Shown here in pieces: positions 1 to 7,697 of a stretch of DNA of 64,000 nucleotides. The notes under the pieces were generated by a model. The model saw only the letters and a program-made list of their open reading frames with translations, searched no databases and was not told the origin of the DNA. The stretch spans positions 141,295 through 205,294 of the forward strand of contig CAJYPK010000019.1 of the NCBI GenBank assembly GCA_913776615.1, given 5' to 3'. This stretch comes from an uncultured Hymenobacter sp. (lineage in GTDB: Bacteria; Bacteroidota; Bacteroidia; Cytophagales; Hymenobacteraceae). The translations under genes and the position numbers were made by a program. The number at the start of each line of letters is the position of its first letter. Within the stretch, counting starts at the first letter, position 1.

Positions 1-97
1 GCAGGTAGAGGCTCACCGGCGTGAGGGTGTCGGCCAACAGGCGGCGGTGGCAACTGTGGACGAGCGTGGCGGGGGAAGTGGCAATAGCGGCCGGCAT
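1..97 (-). CDS. trpE: Anthranilate synthase component I, N-terminal fragment (cut by window edge)
   Basis: Only the first 32 codons are present; the gene runs off the left edge. Reading leftward from the ATG at 97, the peptide begins MPAAIATSPATL and continues to LLADTLTPVSLYL. The LADTLTPVSLY stretch is the conserved opening of anthranilate synthase component I, which makes anthranilate from chorismate as the first committed step of tryptophan synthesis. The identification is supported by what lies upstream: a leader peptide with tandem Trp codons and a terminator hairpin. Aminodeoxychorismate synthase (PabB) is a relative, but the Trp leader favours TrpE. Confidence 0.78.
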   Translation of the reverse strand, partial: MPAAIATSPATLVHSCHRRLLADTLTPVSLYL

Positions 98-118
98 GGT
101 AGGAAAAGCGAAGACAAT

Positions 119-149
119 AAAAAAGCCCGCTGCGGTGAGCAGCGGGCTT
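119..149 (-). terminator. Attenuator terminator hairpin in the trpE leader
   Basis: On the minus strand an 11-bp stem (AAGCCCGCTGC paired with GCAGCGGGCTT, 5-nt loop) is followed directly by a run of six T. It lies between the leader peptide stop codon and the trpE start, 22 nt before the ATG. Position and U-run fit an intrinsic terminator acting as an attenuator. Confidence 0.8.
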
Positions 150-191
150 GGGGAATCTCGAGGGGTTCAACCAACTTGTAATGCCTAATGC

Positions 192-251
192 TCAGCCTTC
201 GGGGAAGGTTGAGTGCCACCAGCTTTGCGAAACGGTTGCGTAGAAGGACAT
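192..251 (-). CDS. trpL: Putative Trp leader peptide (19 aa)
   Basis: A 19-codon frame on the minus strand starts with ATG at 251 and stops with TGA at 194-192. It reads MSFYATVSQSWWHSTFPEG, with two adjacent Trp codons (TGG TGG, plus-strand 216-221). Tandem Trp codons in a short peptide just before a terminator and trpE are the hallmark of ribosome-mediated attenuation. A small hairpin (plus 191-213, stems CTCA/TGAG and CCTTC/GAAGG) covers the end of the peptide and could act as the pause structure. Expression of the peptide is inferred. Confidence 0.72.
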   Translation of the reverse strand: MSFYATVSQSWWHSTFPEG

Positions 252-272
252 GGTTGGGGTTGGTTTGCGGGG

Positions 273-282
273 GCAAAGGAAC
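273..282 (-). promoter_or_regulatory. Candidate -7 box for the trp leader transcript
   Basis: The minus strand reads GTTCCTTTGC, a variant of the Bacteroidota -7 element TAnnTTTG, with a TTTGC about 20 nt upstream that could be the -33 element. Transcription from here would begin roughly 15-20 nt before the leader peptide ATG. The match lacks the TA dinucleotide, so this is tentative. Confidence 0.4.
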
Positions 283-363
283 AACGCTTTTGGGGAAAAG
301 CAAATTTTCTCGGGAAATTTTTACCGCGGAGGGCGCGGAAGATTTTCGCGGACGACGCGGAGG

Positions 364-1200
364 CTATTCGGGGCGGGCCAGGCGGGTTTCTTCGGGGGCT
401 AGCTCGACTAGGCCTTGCTTGTAGAGAGAGCCCAGGGCCTTTTTGAAGACTTTTTTGCTGATGCCGAGGCGGCGGTACACGTCGTCGGCCAGGCTTTTAT
501 CGCCGAGGGGCAGGCGGCCGTCGGGGCGTTGTTGCAGGGCGGCGAGCACGAGGTTGGCGGCGGTGGCTACCTCGTCGTAGCCAGCCTGGCCGAGGCGCAC
601 GTCGAGCTTGCCATCGGGCCGGATGTGGCGCAGGTGGGCCGGCAGCAGCTCACCGATGCGCAGCGGGCGAAATACCTCGTTGTGATAGAGTAAGCCCAGG
701 TGCGTGCCGTTGACGATGACGGAGTAGCCGAGCGGCGTTTCCTCAGCTACGAGCACCTGCACTGCTTCGCCCACGGTGCCCGCGAAGGGCTCGGGGCTCA
801 GGAAATGCTGCCACTTGGCCGAGGCCACGAGGCGGTCGCTGGCGTCGTCGAGGTACACGTACACGAGCACCCGCTCGCCCACGCGCACGGCCTGGCGTTG
901 GTTGCGGTGGGGGAGGAGCAAGTCTTTTTCGAGGCCCCAGTCGAGAAACGCGCCGGCCGGGCCGATGTCGCGCACGCTGAGCGCCGCGAAGCTATCGACT
1001 ACGGCCAGCGGCTCTAAGGTAGTGGCAATGAGGCGGTCTTCGGAGTCGCGGTACACGAAAACGCGAATGACGTCGCCCACGTGCGCGCCCACCGGGCGGT
1101 ACTTCTCGGGAAGTAGCAGGTCGCCGTCGTCGCTGGTAAGGTAGAGACCGATGCTGACCTCGCGGGCTATTTCGAGGTCGTTAAAATCGCCAAGGCGCAT
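364..1200 (-). CDS. CvfB-like S1 RNA-binding protein
   Basis: This 278-residue protein has the composition of the CvfB/YitL family: consecutive S1-type OB folds followed by a C-terminal winged helix. Recognisable stretches are GLYLTSDDGDLLLPEKY near the N-terminus, GPAGAFLDWGLEKDLLLP (S1 repeat) in the middle and a C-terminal helix-turn-helix-like segment (LADDVYRRLGISKKVFKKAL). Family members bind RNA in the cytoplasm and influence virulence-gene expression in Staphylococcus; the role in Bacteroidota is unknown. Length matches the family. ATG at 1200 opens the protein, and the gene shares its orientation with trpE but is separated by the trp leader. Confidence 0.85.
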   Translation of the reverse strand: MRLGDFNDLEIAREVSIGLYLTSDDGDLLLPEKYRPVGAHVGDVIRVFVYRDSEDRLIATTLEPLAVVDSFAALSVRDIGPAGAFLDWGLEKDLLLPHRNQRQAVRVGERVLVYVYLDDASDRLVASAKWQHFLSPEPFAGTVGEAVQVLVAEETPLGYSVIVNGTHLGLLYHNEVFRPLRIGELLPAHLRHIRPDGKLDVRLGQAGYDEVATAANLVLAALQQRPDGRLPLGDKSLADDVYRRLGISKKVFKKALGSLYKQGLVELAPEETRLARPE

Positions 1201-1355
1201 AGAAGGGAAAGCGGCGAGCGCGGTAAAGGGAGAATACGAAGGTAGGACCGATAGCGCCAGGCGCGGCGGTACTGCGGCGGAGCACAGATTGGCGGGCCCA
1301 GATTAAAAAAGAGGTTTTAGCGGAAAAATAATATTAGCCGCCCACGAATAGGTTG

Positions 1356-1363
1356 TAATTTTG
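1356..1363 (+). promoter_or_regulatory. Candidate -7 box TAATTTTG
   Basis: TAATTTTG is an exact match to TAnnTTTG and lies 39 nt before the ATG of the TonB-domain gene. No clear -33 TTTG is visible upstream, where the sequence is AT-rich. Confidence 0.5.
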
Positions 1364-1402
1364 TGGTCTATTTATTTGTCGCATACTGTTACGCTGGTAT
1401 TT

Positions 1403-1882
1403 ATGATAACACGATACGCTTACGGCATTTTAGCGATGGGGCTAGCACTGCCCGGGTTGGCAGCGGAGCATGGCAAAAGGCCCGAACTGAAGATGATAAT
1501 CGCGGATACCAGCCCGGAAGGTGGAAATAGGGTTGAGATAATGCCTAAAAGTCACTCAATTAGTGACGACTCCATCTTTGTCAATCCCGAAGTTCGGCCG
1601 CAGTTTGTGGGGGGCGAATCAGGCCTGAAAGCCTACATGACCAAGAACATGCGCTACCCGGAAAAGGCGCGGCAGCAGCGGGTGACGGGTAAGGTGTATA
1701 TACGTTTTGTCCTAAGCGCGGAGGGGCGCGTAACCGATGCTTCCTTCGTGCGGGGGCCGGGCAGCGGCCTCAACGAAGAAGCGCTGCGGCTGGTGTGGAT
1801 GATGCCCGCCTGGCAGCCCGGCTATCAGCACGGGCAGGCGGTGCGGGTAGTGTGCACCCTCCCGATTGAGTTTGAATTGTAA
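1403..1882 (+). CDS. Exported TonB C-terminal domain protein
   Basis: Starting from the ATG at 1403 the 159-residue product has a short hydrophobic signal or anchor (ITRYAYGILAMGLALPGLAA) and then a TonB C-terminal fold. The motif YPEKARQQRVTGKVYIRFVLSAEG and the end GQAVRVVCTLPIEFEL are typical of the small Bacteroidota TonB-like proteins that carry the domain without the long proline-rich linker. It probably acts in the periplasm, with an energy-transduction role possible but not shown: the N-terminus looks cleavable rather than a firm membrane anchor. A TTG at 1361 would extend the frame upstream but overlaps the promoter box. Confidence 0.75.
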   Translation: MITRYAYGILAMGLALPGLAAEHGKRPELKMIIADTSPEGGNRVEIMPKSHSISDDSIFVNPEVRPQFVGGESGLKAYMTKNMRYPEKARQQRVTGKVYIRFVLSAEGRVTDASFVRGPGSGLNEEALRLVWMMPAWQPGYQHGQAVRVVCTLPIEFEL

Positions 1883-1901
1883 GCAGCAATAAGGCGCCGA
1901 T

Positions 1902-1950
1902 GCGGCGGAGAAGGCCACACCAAGCGTAGCTGACTGGTTTTCTCCGCCGC
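1902..1950. terminator. Inverted repeat between convergent genes
   Basis: An 11-bp perfect stem (GCGGCGGAGAA at 1902-1912, TTCTCCGCCGC at 1940-1950) with a 27-nt loop sits between the convergent TonB-domain and BamA-like genes. It can serve as a terminator in both directions, though only the plus strand has a T-rich tract after it. Confidence 0.5.
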
Positions 1951-1964
1951 CTGCAGCGTTTTTC

Positions 1965-3950
1965 CTACTGAAAGCCGTACTGCACCACGCTGGGCTGGCC
2001 GAAGCTGAAGTCGGAAAACCGGTACGAGTCGCGGTTGGTTTCGAAGAGGCGCACGCCGTTGGGATTGAGCTGCCCGCGGGGATAATACCCCAGCAGAATC
2101 TGGAACGTGCGCAGCACCGTGAGCTCGTTGCGGAAGCGCAGGCCCAGGCCGAAGCCGGTGTAGGGCGCGTCGCCGCCGAAGGGCGAGCCGCCCCCAATGC
2201 GCTCGTTGACGATGGCCATGTCGGCAAAGGCCAGCACGGCTACCCGGAACCCCAGCAGCGAAAGCGGCGTGTACACGGTGCCCTCGTAATTGGCCAGCAG
2301 GCGACTGGTGGGCAGAATGCGCCCCGCCGATTGAAAGCCGCGCACGCCATCGGGGTTGGAGTTGATGCCGGTGAGCAGCAGCTCGGCTGGGTAGCGGTTG
2401 AAGCCCGCCGTAATGCGCGAGGTGAGCAAGTGGCGGCTCTGGTAGTTGCCCATGCGGTAGCGCCGCGTGAAGTACAGAAACTGCCCGCTGAGCAGGCCCT
2501 GCTCCCAGCCCCCATCCTGAATGCGCTGAAACGTGCCGAAGCTAAAGCTGCCGTAGAGGTAGCCCTGGCGCTCGGAGTAGCCCGCCGCTGCTACTTTGGC
2601 CTCGATGTAGCGGCGGGGGCCGGCGGGGTTGGTTTCCCAGCCAGCGGTGAGGCTGAGCAGGGTGCCGGCCGGCACGTCTTCGGTACGGCCGAAGCCAAAG
2701 AGGTATTTATCCTTGTAGTAGCGCCGCACCGAGTAGCCCACCGCGCCCAGCACGAGGGTGCGGGTGCGGTCGTCGGGGCTACCGTAGGGTAGCTCGGGCG
2801 TGGCGGTAGGGTTGGTTGCGTGTTCTTCGTGGGCGACGCTGCCCGCCACGATAAGCCGGCCAGGATTTTCGTAGCCCAGGTCGTAGGAGCGCAGCCGGAA
2901 GGCGCGGCCTACCCACAGGCTCTGGCTGGTGTAGGAGCGAATGCGGTAATTGGGCTCCTGACCCTCGGGCGGGGCCTCGTCGCGGGGCAGCACAATGCGC
3001 AGGTTGAAGGCATCGGCCGCGTAGGCCCCGGCCCAGCGGGCGCTGGGCGAGTAGAAGTCGCGCCGCACCGACAAGCCCCCGGAGTGCGATTCAAACTCGT
3101 TGAAATAATGACCCTCGGCGTACACGAAGTTGCGGAATGGCACCCGGTACGTGCCCTCGTAGCCCCAGCTTTGCGACAAGTCGCGGCCCGTTTGGTAGCG
3201 GTTGTCGAGCCGGTGGCCCAGGCCCAGGAAGTTCTGGTCGCCCAGCGTGTAAATAGCCTGCCCCGGCCCGCCGCGCAGCTCGTAACCGGCCGTAAAGCTG
3301 AATACGTCGGTGGTATACACCACAATATCAACGCTGTCGCGGGTGGCCGTGGCTTCGTTCACGAGCACGCGGGCATCCAGGATTTCGTCGGTTTGGCGCA
3401 GCAGGCGCTCGCTTTCGGCCAGGGCCTGGGGCAGCAGCGGCCGGCCGGGCCGAAACAGCAGTACCTGCCGGATGCGCGAGCGGGCCGTGCGGATGTGGAT
3501 GGCATTGCCCGCCTTTTCCAAGAAGGTGCGGGGCTGGCGCAGCGAGTCGTTGAGGCTGTAGCCGAAAGCGTCGAAGGGATGAATGGTGACGCGCCGCACA
3601 ATCTTGAAATTGTGCGGATCAAACTGCCGGTTGAGCAAAACCGCGTCGAGGCCGTGGTCTTCCTCGCGGGGCCGGGTAAGGCGAAAAAACGCCTGCATGG
3701 CCTGCCCGGCAATGGTTTTGCGGCGCGTGTAGCGTTGCAGGCTCAGGCGCACCCGGTCCTCGTCGAAGCGCCGGCCCAGCGAGTCGACGGGCGGTGAGTC
3801 GGTCGATTCGCTGGCCCGGAGCGAATCGGGCGGCACGGCCATGCGCGGCGTAAACTCGGCTTCCAGCGTCTGGGCCTGGGCGCAGGCCAGGGTGCCGGGC
3901 AGCAACCAGCCCAGGAGCACTAATAGGCGACGACTAAAAATCCGACTCAT
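1965..3950 (-). CDS. BamA/TamA-like outer membrane protein
   Basis: The 661-residue product starts with a signal peptide (MSRIFSRRLLVLLGWLLPGTLACAQAQ), has an N-terminal region with one POTRA-like segment (GRPLLPQALAESERLLRQTDEILDARVLV, about residues 160-210), and a long C-terminal half rich in alternating aromatic strands typical of an Omp85-type 16-stranded barrel. The segment AELLLTGINSNPDGVRGF resembles the conserved barrel motif of surface antigen D15 proteins. It ends in an aromatic residue-rich strand (SVVQYGF plus Q). The cargo is unknown; a role in outer-membrane protein or lipid handling is inferred from the fold. ATG 3950 is chosen because it precedes the signal peptide directly; an upstream TTG at 3974 is less likely. 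Confidence 0.75.
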   Translation of the reverse strand: MSRIFSRRLLVLLGWLLPGTLACAQAQTLEAEFTPRMAVPPDSLRASESTDSPPVDSLGRRFDEDRVRLSLQRYTRRKTIAGQAMQAFFRLTRPREEDHGLDAVLLNRQFDPHNFKIVRRVTIHPFDAFGYSLNDSLRQPRTFLEKAGNAIHIRTARSRIRQVLLFRPGRPLLPQALAESERLLRQTDEILDARVLVNEATATRDSVDIVVYTTDVFSFTAGYELRGGPGQAIYTLGDQNFLGLGHRLDNRYQTGRDLSQSWGYEGTYRVPFRNFVYAEGHYFNEFESHSGGLSVRRDFYSPSARWAGAYAADAFNLRIVLPRDEAPPEGQEPNYRIRSYTSQSLWVGRAFRLRSYDLGYENPGRLIVAGSVAHEEHATNPTATPELPYGSPDDRTRTLVLGAVGYSVRRYYKDKYLFGFGRTEDVPAGTLLSLTAGWETNPAGPRRYIEAKVAAAGYSERQGYLYGSFSFGTFQRIQDGGWEQGLLSGQFLYFTRRYRMGNYQSRHLLTSRITAGFNRYPAELLLTGINSNPDGVRGFQSAGRILPTSRLLANYEGTVYTPLSLLGFRVAVLAFADMAIVNERIGGGSPFGGDAPYTGFGLGLRFRNELTVLRTFQILLGYYPRGQLNPNGVRLFETNRDSYRFSDFSFGQPSVVQYGFQ

Positions 3951-4131
3951 TGGGCACGGCAGCACTACGCGCAAGGTACGGAGCCGGGGCGTGGTTTGGA
4001 AGGATGCGGGGCGGCTGCGCGGCGGGATAAATCAGCCGGCAAGAAACTTTTTCTAAAAAAATTAGCTTATCAAAAGCTTGCCTGTTTCAACGGCTTGCCT
4101 TACTTTTATCCCCGCTAACCCCCTCGCTGCA

Positions 4132-5400
4132 ATGAACGAGCGCATTCAGGAAAAGCTAAGCATATTAGCCGACGCCGCCAAGTACGACGTGTCGTGCAGC
4201 AGCAGCGGTGCCAAGCGCAAAAACGAGCAGAAAGGTCTCGGCAATGCCGAAGGCATGGGCATCTGCCACAGCTTTACCGAGGATGGCCGCTGCGTGAGCC
4301 TGCTGAAGATCCTGCTCACCAACCACTGCATCTTCGACTGCGCCTACTGTGTGTCGCGGCGCTCCAACGACGTGAAGCGCGCCGCCTTCACGGTGGAGGA
4401 AGTAGTGGACCTCACCATTAACTTTTACCGCCGCAACTACATTGAGGGGCTGTTTTTGAGCAGTGGCATCTTTTCCTCGCCCGACTACACGATGGAGCGC
4501 CTGGTGCGCATCGTGAAGAAGCTGCGGACCGAGCATAATTTCAACGGCTACATCCACGTCAAGACCATCCCGGGCGCCTCGCCCGAGCTGATTCAGGAAG
4601 CCGGCTTGTATGCCGACCGCCTGAGCGTGAACATCGAGCTGCCCTCCGAGCTGGCCTTGCAAAACCTGGCCCCGGAGAAAAACTACCAGGAGATTCTGAC
4701 CCCGATGGGCCAGATTCGGGACGGAATTATTCAGAACAAGGAAGAAAAGGCGCTCTTTAAAAAGGTGCCGCAGTTTGCCACCGCCGGGCAAAGCACGCAG
4801 CTCATCGTGGGGGCCAGCCAGGAGAATGACTTGCAGATTATCAAGCTCTCCGACTCGCTCTACCAGGGCTACGGCCTCAAGCGCGTGTACTACTCGGGCT
4901 ACGTGCCCGTAACCGACGACGCCCGCCTGCCGCAAGTGACCCAGCCGCCGCTCGTGCGCGAGCACCGGCTGTACCAGACCGACTGGCTCATGCGCTTCTA
5001 CGGCTTCGAGGCCGACGAGATTCTCGACCCCGCGCACCCCTACCTCGACCTGGAGATTGACCCCAAGCTGGCCTGGGGGCTGCGCAACCGTCACCTTTTC
5101 CCGGTGGATGTCAACGTGGCCGACCGCGCCATGATCTTGCGCATCCCCGGGGTGGGGGCGCGCTCGGCCGAGCGCATCGTGCAGGCCCGGCGCTTCACCA
5201 CGCTCACGGCCGAGCACTTGCAGCAGTTCGGGGTGGTGATGAAGCGGGCCAAGCATTTTCTCACGGCGCGCGGCATGGCCCCGGCCCGGCTGGGCGAGCT
5301 AAGCGAGCAGCAGGTGCGCCGCCAGATTTTATTCGGGGGGAAAGCCACGCGCTCGGCCCTCGTGACGCAGCAGCTGGACTTATTTGCCCAAGTGAGTTAA
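4132..5400 (+). CDS. Putative DNA modification/repair radical SAM protein (TIGR03916 type)
   Basis: The 422-residue protein has a radical SAM cluster motif CX3CX2C (CIFDCAYC, about residues 71-78) preceded by conserved ILLTNHC. The C-terminal third holds a helix-hairpin-helix (ILRIPGVGARSAERIVQARRF), a DNA-binding element. This combination defines the family annotated as putative DNA modification/repair radical SAM protein, usually encoded beside a TIGR03915 partner that often carries a uracil-DNA glycosylase domain. That partner is here at 6658 but two genes intervene. Start ATG 4132 gives MNERIQEKLSILADAAKYD, the family's normal opening. The reaction catalysed is not known. Confidence 0.88.
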   Translation: MNERIQEKLSILADAAKYDVSCSSSGAKRKNEQKGLGNAEGMGICHSFTEDGRCVSLLKILLTNHCIFDCAYCVSRRSNDVKRAAFTVEEVVDLTINFYRRNYIEGLFLSSGIFSSPDYTMERLVRIVKKLRTEHNFNGYIHVKTIPGASPELIQEAGLYADRLSVNIELPSELALQNLAPEKNYQEILTPMGQIRDGIIQNKEEKALFKKVPQFATAGQSTQLIVGASQENDLQIIKLSDSLYQGYGLKRVYYSGYVPVTDDARLPQVTQPPLVREHRLYQTDWLMRFYGFEADEILDPAHPYLDLEIDPKLAWGLRNRHLFPVDVNVADRAMILRIPGVGARSAERIVQARRFTTLTAEHLQQFGVVMKRAKHFLTARGMAPARLGELSEQQVRRQILFGGKATRSALVTQQLDLFAQVS

Positions 5401-5506
5401 GAAGTAGTTGACGAGTAGCTAGTTGAGGCGCGGGCCTGGTAACAGTCACCCGCGCCAGCCTACCCGGCGCAGGTGCGGCGGGCAATTAAACCGGTTCTTT
5501 TCACCC

Positions 5507-5722
5507 ATGAAAATCACCCATCGCGCACCCGCCGACGCGTCGGCCCCGCTCCCCACTGCCAAGCCCGCCCTGGGCCCGGCTACTACTGCCAATCCCGACA
5601 AAGCTCCGCGCCTTTCGTGCTGCTGCCGGATTTCTGAGCTGCTGCCGATGCTGCGCCAGCTGCACGACGAGGCCCGCGCCGCCCAGCAGGCCACCGCGCC
5701 CCAGCCCGGCGTGGCCGCCTAG
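5507..5722 (+). CDS. Small hypothetical protein (71 aa) with Cys triplet
   Basis: The frame starts MKITHRAPADAS and has an alanine- and proline-rich first half, then RLSCCCRISELLPMLRQLHDEARAAQQ, a short amphipathic helix following three consecutive cysteines. It lies between the radical SAM gene and the alpha/beta hydrolase on the same strand. No family is recognised. A GC-rich chance frame cannot be excluded, but the codon use and the ATG after a non-coding spacer make it plausible. Confidence 0.45.
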   Translation: MKITHRAPADASAPLPTAKPALGPATTANPDKAPRLSCCCRISELLPMLRQLHDEARAAQQATAPQPGVAA

Positions 5723-5770
5723 GCATAAGCCGGGCCATAACCCTGGGGCCGCTGCCGGGAGTATAGCCCT

Positions 5771-6628
5771 ATGGACTACCCCCTGACGCATCACCAAGTA
5801 CCTACCAATGGCCTGCACCTGCACGTGGTGCAGTGCGGGCCGGCCGCGGGCCCGCTGGTGGTATTGCTGCACGGCTTTCCCGAATTTTGGGAGAGCTGGC
5901 GCGGGCAGATCGCGGCGCTGGCCGCCGCTGGCTACCGCGTATGGGTGCCCGATCAGCGCGGCTACAACCTGAGTGATAAGCCGCAGGGCATCGGAGCTTA
6001 TGCCCTGCCCACGCTGGCGGCCGACGTGCTCGGGCTGCTCGATGCGGCGGGTAGCCAACGCGCCCACGTGGTGGGGCACGATTGGGGCGGCATCGTGGCG
6101 TGGTACCTGGCCGCGCAGTACCCCGGGCGGGTGGCGAGCACCACCATCATCAACGTGCCGCACCCGGCGGTGGTCGCGCCTAATTTATGGCGCGTGCCCA
6201 GCCAGATGCTGCGAAGCTGGTACATTGGCTTTATTCAGCTGCCAGGGCTGCCCGAGTGGCTGATTCGGCGCAAAAGCTGGCGCTTCAGCGAGCGGGCCTT
6301 GCTGGGCACGAGCCGTCGCGGTACATTTTCGGCCGCCGAGGTGGCGCGCTATAAAGCGGCCTGGGCGCAGCCGGGGGCCCTCACGGCTATGCTCAATTGG
6401 TACCGGGCGCTGCGGCTATCCACCGGTACGCGCTGGCGGCGCATCCCAGGGCCGGTGCAAATTATCTGGGGCCGGCAGGATGCGTTTCTGGCCGCTGAGC
6501 TGGCCGAATTCAGCTTGGCGCAGTGCGCAAACGCCCGGCTGCACTATTTTCCCGGGGCGACGCATTGGGTGCAGCTGGAGGAGGCCGCGGCAGTGAATGA
6601 CTTGATTTTGCAGTTTATTAATCAGTAG
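5771..6628 (+). CDS. Alpha/beta hydrolase, epoxide hydrolase-like
   Basis: This 285-residue protein has the epoxide hydrolase/haloalkane dehalogenase layout: oxyanion motif HGFPEFWESW (about residues 35-44), RGYNLSDKP, and the nucleophile elbow GHDWGG (about residue 104), in which Asp is the nucleophile. A cap domain follows, then WGRQDAFLAAELA and a C-terminal catalytic His in GATHWVQLEE. Enzymes of this type open epoxides or hydrolyse C-halogen bonds through an Asp ester intermediate; the substrate here is unknown. It is cytoplasmic (no signal peptide) and interrupts the radical SAM-TIGR03915 gene pair. Confidence 0.85.
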   Translation: MDYPLTHHQVPTNGLHLHVVQCGPAAGPLVVLLHGFPEFWESWRGQIAALAAAGYRVWVPDQRGYNLSDKPQGIGAYALPTLAADVLGLLDAAGSQRAHVVGHDWGGIVAWYLAAQYPGRVASTTIINVPHPAVVAPNLWRVPSQMLRSWYIGFIQLPGLPEWLIRRKSWRFSERALLGTSRRGTFSAAEVARYKAAWAQPGALTAMLNWYRALRLSTGTRWRRIPGPVQIIWGRQDAFLAAELAEFSLAQCANARLHYFPGATHWVQLEEAAAVNDLILQFINQ

Positions 6629-6657
6629 CCAGCGGCTACTACTCTCCTTAAATTCGC

Positions 6658-7563
6658 GTGAGCCAGCTTATTCCGCTTGAGCGCCCCGGCGCGGGGATGG
6701 GAGTGGGGCCGGTGGCCCCGCGTCCGCCCGCGCCTGAGTTGCGCAACCCGCCCGCCGGTTACACCTACGATGGCAGCTTCGAGGGCCTGCTCACGGTACT
6801 GTTCCGCATTTATGACCGGCGCTCGGCCCCCGCCAGTATCCAGCCCGAGGGGGCGGCCCAGGGCGGGTTGTTTGCCCAGGCGGTGGCCATTGCCACCGAC
6901 GAAACGCTGGCTACCCGCACCTGGGACGGCCTGCTGCGCTTCATGCCCGAGCCGGCGCGGGCGCGGCTATACCACGTATTTCTGAGCGAGGACTCCGAGC
7001 GTGAGCTGCTCATTTTCCGCTACGCCGACATGGCTCTGCGGGCGGGTCGCGATATTTCCGAAAACTACGCCGACGCCACCGTGCGGCGCTGCCAGCGGCT
7101 GGCCCAGCAGCTTTTCCGGGAAAAGCACCGCATGGAGGCGTTTGTGCGCTTCGAGAAAGCGCAGGATGGTTTGTTTCACGCCACTATCGAGCCCGATTTC
7201 GATACGTTGCCGCTCATTGCCAGTCACTTCACTAAGCGATACGCCGACCAGCGCTGGCTTATTTTCGATAAGAAGCGTCGCTACGGGTTGTACTACGACC
7301 TCACGCAGACGACCATCGTGGAGTTTGAAACCGGCGGGGCCAGCCCGCGCCGGGGCGAGGTATCGGCCACGGTGCTCGACGAGCGCGAGCCGCTGTATAA
7401 AGTACTGTGGCAGGCTTATTTTGACCATGTCAACATCCCCGAGCGCAAAAACCTGAAGCTTCACCAGCGCCACATCCCGCGTCGCTACTGGAAATACCTG
7501 AGCGAAAAACAACCCCGCGAGCGCCGCTTCGAGCCCATCAAAAACAAGCGGGGAAAAATGTAA
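6658..7563 (+). CDS. TIGR03915-family putative DNA repair protein
   Basis: The 301-residue product contains YTYDGSFEGLLTVLFRIYDRR (about residues 38-58), the signature opening of the TIGR03915 family that accompanies the radical SAM DNA repair protein. The C-terminal region (VNIPERKNLKLHQRHIPRRYWKYLSEK) is also typical. There is no uracil-DNA glycosylase domain, so this is the short form. The start is uncertain: GTG at 6658 gives a proline-rich extension, and ATG at 6697 is an alternative. The stop TAA (7561-7563) lies inside the GTAA head of a REP-like repeat. Confidence 0.8.
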   Translation: MSQLIPLERPGAGMGVGPVAPRPPAPELRNPPAGYTYDGSFEGLLTVLFRIYDRRSAPASIQPEGAAQGGLFAQAVAIATDETLATRTWDGLLRFMPEPARARLYHVFLSEDSERELLIFRYADMALRAGRDISENYADATVRRCQRLAQQLFREKHRMEAFVRFEKAQDGLFHATIEPDFDTLPLIASHFTKRYADQRWLIFDKKRRYGLYYDLTQTTIVEFETGGASPRRGEVSATVLDEREPLYKVLWQAYFDHVNIPERKNLKLHQRHIPRRYWKYLSEKQPRERRFEPIKNKRGKM

Positions 7564-7658
7564 CGTAAGTTTTCGCTTGCGGGCGAGCGCAGCGAGCAGC
7601 TACGTGAGTAGACGTTCGCTCACGTAGCTGCTCGCCCGCAAGCTACAGCTTGCGTTAC
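7560..7658. repeat. REP-like inverted pair after the TIGR03915 gene
   Basis: Two hairpins face each other. The left has head GTAA (7560-7563) and stem CGTAAG/CTTGCG (7564-7581). The right, read on the minus strand, has head GTAA (7658-7655) and stem CGCAAGC/GCTTGCG. Between them longer arms (GCGAGCAGCTACGTGAG and its complement) also pair. The unit includes the phrase GCGCAGCGAGCA that recurs at 41934 and 61570. Confidence 0.75.
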
Positions 7659-7697
7659 AGTGGGGGACGCTAATTTGCGGGCTCAACGCATTTATTC

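Noticed and set aside
2331..3797. Long plus-strand frames across the BamA-like gene
   Set aside because: Antisense shadows of a GC-rich gene without family motifs.
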